A stretch of 64,000 nt of DNA, taken from assembly GCF_905163445.1 (NCBI RefSeq), contig NC_053204.1:2487501-2551500 (forward strand), in the 5' to 3' direction. Both the position numbers and the translations under genes were made by a program. This DNA is from Pararge aegeria. Taxonomy: Eukaryota; Arthropoda; Insecta; Lepidoptera; Nymphalidae. Below the pieces are notes generated by a model. That model made no database searches, had not been told where the DNA came from, and saw nothing but the letters and a program-made list of their open reading frames with translations. Positions 61,021 to 64,000 of this stretch are shown in pieces (positions within the stretch are counted from its first letter, which is position 1; each line of letters starts with the position of its first letter).

Positions 61021-61780
61021 TCAGTCTCCGGTAATCACCGCAGGGATGCCAGCCATTATTTTTGTTGGGAGCTAGGTGTAGAGGGGATGACCACGGGCTC
61101 TCTGAAGGCCTAGCTGTACCAATTTGCAACATGGTTTGGAATTCCTGTTGCGCTATTTTAAGTTTATCAGGCGCTAAGCGCCTTGGCTGGCAGGAGACTG
61201 GAGGGCCGGGTGTTGTGCGGATGTGGTGTACCGTGTTGTGTTGTGTAATACGTAACGTACCTGCCGGTCGAGTAATTTCTGGAAACTCGTCCAAGATTTT
61301 ATGATAACTTGATTCACCAGTCATGACCTTTACAGAGGAAATTGAATCAGGTTGAGCAATTGACGCAATAGTTTTTAAGTTAGTAGAACTATCAATTAAA
61401 CATTGGTTACGACAATCTACAATTAATTTATAAAAAACTAAAAAGTCTACGCCAATTATAGGTCTCGTCACGTCAGCCACAATAAATCGCCACACAAAAT
61501 CACGACGAATTCCGAGGTCTATATTAAAGTTTATATAACCGTACGTTTCAATGGACGAACCGTTGGCCGCACTTAATTGGTAATTCGCGGGCTTAAAACT
61601 ACCGAAAAGCAAGGACCGGGGGAAGACACAGAGGTCGCTTCCTGTATCGACCAGGAACTGTATCTTCGTTCTTCGATCCGTGATGAAAAGACGACCAACA
61701 GCAGGAGGGCAATCGTCGGTCGCCATTAGCGACTGCCCTTCTTGTTTTCCGAGGTTTTGAAGTCGCAAGGTCGAACGCAC
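61001..61780 (-). CDS. pol: Pol fragment: protease and N-terminal RT, ends at a frameshift
   Basis: Frame of 259 codons. The aspartic protease active site is FLVDTGSDL (D45), and a second conserved protease patch is [17 protein letters not shown]. The start of the RT follows: [20 protein letters not shown] with GDYRRLN at the end. The frame stops at 61,001 right after [12 protein letters not shown], where the RT clearly continues in the frame of the 58,651-61,020 fragment. A single extra base near 61,005-61,010 explains the break. It overlaps the 3' end of gag by about 55 bases in the -1 frame, so the intact element probably made Pol by -1 ribosomal frameshifting. The ATG at 61,780 is therefore only nominal. 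Confidence 0.88.
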   Translation of the reverse strand: MRSTLRLQNLGKQEGQSLMATDDCPPAVGRLFITDRRTKIQFLVDTGSDLCVFPRSLLFGSFKPANYQLSAANGSSIETYGYINFNIDLGIRRDFVWRFIVADVTRPIIGVDFLVFYKLIVDCRNQCLIDSSTNLKTIASIAQPDSISSVKVMTGESSYHKILDEFPEITRPAGTLRITQHNTVHHIRTTPGPPVSCQPRRLAPDKLKIAQQEFQTMLQIGTARPSESPWSSPLHLAPNKNNGWHPCGDYRRLNARTNP

Positions 61781-62385
61781 TTATTGGCTTGGTTACCGTA
61801 TTTGGAGTGGTAGAAACAAACCGGGTATTTGCGGTAGCTTGACTGAGAACGGCTTCGTGAGCGCCCTCGTTGTGGTTGTCTGGCACTCTGGCGAGATCTA
61901 TTGCTGAACTTGGATGTCAGCCTCTCAATTTGCCTTCGCAGCTCCGATACTTCCTTTCGCAGGTCGTCGTCAACAGGTGATGGACTTACACTAGCATGAA
62001 CGTTGGGCTTTGAAGAAGCTATATCCATAATCCTGTCTGCTAGTTCGGCCTGTTCTTCTAATGTAGCCGATCTCTGCGCGGCAAGAACTGTTTGGACGTT
62101 TACTGGTAGTCTACTGATCCATATCGTATGTAAATACTCGTCAGGAAACTCGGCACCGGCTAGATCCCTAAGGTGCCGGAAAAATTGCGAGGGTTTTCGG
62201 TCACCAAGTTCCTCGTGGCGCAGCAACTGTTTAATTTTAGACGCTTTCGATGCGGACAATCTATTAATTAACTCAGATTTAAGCTTGTCATACTTTTGAG
62301 CCGCTGGAGGGTTCCCTATTATGTCCTTTATTTCTTTCGCGTATTGATGCTCAATGTGACCAATGACGTAATAGAATTTAGTCAT
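61726..62385 (-). CDS. gag: Gag, main part, with CHCC zinc finger
   Basis: Frame of 219 codons from an internal ATG; the same frame is open a little further up, to 62,421, so the true protein is longer. It contains the capsid-like helical region (FYYVIGHIEHQYAKEI, KLKSELINRLSASKASKIKQ, PSQFFRHLRDLAG, SRLPVNVQTVLA) and a short heptad-like stretch (LRKEVSELRRQIERL). An Arg/Ser-rich segment follows, then a zinc finger C190-X2-H193-X9-C203-X3-C207. The CHCC order is the uncommon type described for CsRn1/Kabuki elements. Gag packages the element RNA into particles. Confidence 0.85.
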   Translation of the reverse strand: MTKFYYVIGHIEHQYAKEIKDIIGNPPAAQKYDKLKSELINRLSASKASKIKQLLRHEELGDRKPSQFFRHLRDLAGAEFPDEYLHTIWISRLPVNVQTVLAAQRSATLEEQAELADRIMDIASSKPNVHASVSPSPVDDDLRKEVSELRRQIERLTSKFSNRSRQSARQPQRGRSRSRSQSSYRKYPVCFYHSKYGNQANKCVRPCDFKTSENKKGSR

Positions 62386-62417
62386 ATCACTGGTAATATT
62401 AGCTAAAGCAAATTGGC

Positions 62418-62597
62418 CTAACTAACTAACTGAGCAAACCAAATTTCTGGATCGTCTGGGTAAAACGGAGGCACTTTGATACCGACCTTATAAATCTCAG
62501 GTGGTCCATCCGGTGAAACACACTTTGTATCTTTTCGAGTTGTTGTACTACCTCCCGCTTCTTCTTGATCACCAACATTACCGCCAAAGCTGAACAT
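62418..62597 (-). pseudogene. gag: Gag N-terminal part, separated by a frameshift
   Basis: From ATG at 62,597 (MFSFGGNVGDQEEAG...) this 59-codon frame reads VGIKVPPFYPDDPEIWFAQL, the conserved start of Gag in this lineage. It meets TAG at 62,418-62,420 inside a GTTAGTTAGTTA microduplication. The rest of Gag continues in a different frame from 62,421 downward. A small insertion at the tetranucleotide repeat is the simplest cause. The longer frame at 62,426-62,668 in another phase is a shadow. Confidence 0.75.
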
Positions 62598-62668
62598 GCT
62601 GGTAGGTGTTCAGTAGCTTCCTCCACGCGTTCCCGAATGACCTCTTCCAAGGTCAAAAAATAATCCAA

Positions 62669-62677
62669 GGGTCACCA
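62669..62677 (-). promoter_or_regulatory. Primer-binding site, tRNA-Trp-like
   Basis: Minus strand TGGTGACCC lies one base after the 5' LTR. It complements a tRNA ending GGGTCACCA, as animal tRNA-Trp does. Only nine bases fit before the match is lost. Confidence 0.7.
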
Positions 62678-62678
62678 G

Positions 62679-63168
62679 TTTAGGGGGGGCAATGCGTTGT
62701 GAGTTATGATCTTCCGATGATGTTTAGGTTTGTTTTAAATGTTAAACACACTTGTAGTTCAGAATCACTTTACTCCGATATTTACAATATTGTTTAGGGC
62801 CGATAAGAAACACAATAACATTCGTTTTACATTGAGCGACACGACTGATGCACGAATCCAATAGCGGACTGCCGGCACGCGGTTAGTGTACCGACTACCT
62901 ACATGCAAACGACGACGTCATAATACCAGTCGGCAGTTTGTGCGTTTCAACTGCGAGATCGGTATGGACTATTGTTGAATTACACCGGTAGGTACGATCG
63001 TAAATGTAAGTTTGTGAATGTTGATATGTATGTTTGTGTGAATGTTTGTATGTTCAAATTGTTATTGGTAAATTAGAATAAGGTGTTAAGTTATATATGT
63101 ATGTAAAGTATTTAGGTAAGTTATTATGATATAAGTATTTCGTTTATATATTGTTATCAGACCCTACA
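62679..63168 (-). repeat. 5' LTR (element orientation), 490 bp
   Basis: Same length as the 3' LTR and three substitutions different (62,695, 63,118, 63,120). It should carry the promoter of the element; I do not assign a start site. Confidence 0.93.
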
Positions 63169-64000
63169 ATGTATTTAAATATAAAATGTACTAAAGTATA
63201 TAATGTAGTAAAGTATATAAAGTATTAAAGTATATAAAGTATTAAAGTATAGTAAGTATATAATGTACCTAAGTATATAATGTATTTAAGTATATAATGT
63301 ACTAAAGTATATAATGTACTTAAGTATATAATGTATTTTAATATATAATGTACTAAAGTATATAATGTTTTTTAAGTATATAATGTAGTAAAGTATATAA
63401 AGTATTTAAGTATATAATGTATTCAAGTATATTATGCATTTAAGTATAAAATGTATTTAAGTATATAATGTACCTAAGTATATAATGTACTTAAGTTTAT
63501 AAGTAATTTAAGTATATAATGTACTTAAGTATATAATGTATTTAATTATATAATGTACTAAAGTATATAATGTAGTAAAGTATATAAAGTATTTAAGTAT
63601 GTAATGTATTCAAGTATATAATGCATTTAAGTATATAATGTATCCAAGTATATAATGTACTTAAGTATATAATGAACTTAAGTATATAATGTACTTAAGT
63701 ATATAATGTATTTAAATATATAATGTACTAAAGTATATAATGTACTTAAGTATATAATGTTTTTTAAGTATATAATGTAGTAAAGTATATAAAGTATTTA
63801 AGTATATAATGTATTCAAGTATATTATGCATTTAAGTATAAAATGTATTTAAGTATATAATGTACCTAAGTATATAATGTACTTAAGTTTATAAGTAATT
63901 TAAGTATATAATGTACTTAAGTATATAATGTATTTAAATATATAATGTACTAAAGTATATAATGTAGTAAAGTATATAAAGTATTTAAGTATATAATGTA
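63169..64000 (+). repeat. 17-bp satellite array, fourth block, running off the window
   Basis: Opens with the second copy of the ATGT duplication and resumes the usual unit order. The array is still regular at 64,000, so its right boundary is not in view. Confidence 0.95.

Larger units (their letters stand above)
58141..63168 (-). mobile_element. Ty3/gypsy LTR retrotransposon, CsRn1/Kabuki-like, 5,028 bp
   Basis: Encoded on the minus strand. The 490-bp LTRs flank a primer site, gag, pol (protease, RT, RNase H, integrase) and a polypurine tract, with a 4-bp ATGT duplication outside. Domain order with integrase last is Ty3/gypsy. Three features point to the CsRn1/Kabuki lineage: a Gag finger of the CX2HX9CX3C type in place of CCHC; a primer site beginning TGGTGACCC, fitting the 3' end of tRNA-Trp; and the C-terminal GPF/Y module followed by an SGR-rich tail. 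There is no envelope gene. One frame break in gag and one in the RT region disable it. Confidence 0.92.

Noticed and set aside
62426..62668. 80-residue protein at the start of the LTR element
   Set aside because: The conserved Gag words lie in a different frame (62,418-62,597); this frame is a shadow.

Overview
This window looks like repeat-dominated nuclear DNA of a lepidopteran insect (butterfly or moth). The call rests on AT richness, on dispersed short elements typical of Lepidoptera (Helitron-type units beginning TCCTACTAATATTATAAATG-like and ending ...CAGCTAG, tRNA-derived SINEs) and on the kinds of LINE and Ty3/gypsy elements present. I find no host protein-coding gene, no rRNA and no functional tRNA gene. 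Nearly all small open frames are chance frames in repeats.

Region 1 (1 to about 22,340) is a transposon graveyard. It holds two tRNA-derived SINE families, at least three Helitron-type elements with diagnostic ends, a 1,160-bp non-autonomous hAT element with an 8-bp target duplication, 3' ends of several LINE families, a LINE ORF1 remnant split by another LINE 3' end, a degenerate tandem repeat of about 140 bp, microsatellites, and unclassified AT-rich DNA.

Region 2 (about 22,340 to 64,000, running off the right end) is one very large satellite array built from a 17-bp unit, AAGTATATAATGTACTT and variants: about 32 kb of pure satellite, near 1,880 units. Units differ mainly in their last five bases, and the variants occur in a fixed order, giving higher-order repeats (for example 23 units, 391 bp). 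On top of this lie multi-kilobase tandem duplications (4,479 bp; 2,890/3,094 bp). The left edge is degenerate and carries a LINE fragment.

Three transposons sit inside the array in satellite phase: an RTE-like LINE (44,730-47,602, intact 5' end and open endonuclease-RT frame, 3' end missing); a 5'-truncated CR1/L2-like LINE (51,462-52,462); and an almost complete Ty3/gypsy element (58,141-63,168) with 490-bp LTRs differing at three positions, a 4-bp target duplication, a CHCC-type Gag finger and a primer site fitting tRNA-Trp, all pointing to the CsRn1/Kabuki lineage. Its gag and pol are each broken by a frameshift. The most notable object is the satellite itself: a near-palindromic 17-bp unit with higher-order structure that has served as a landing site for three element classes.
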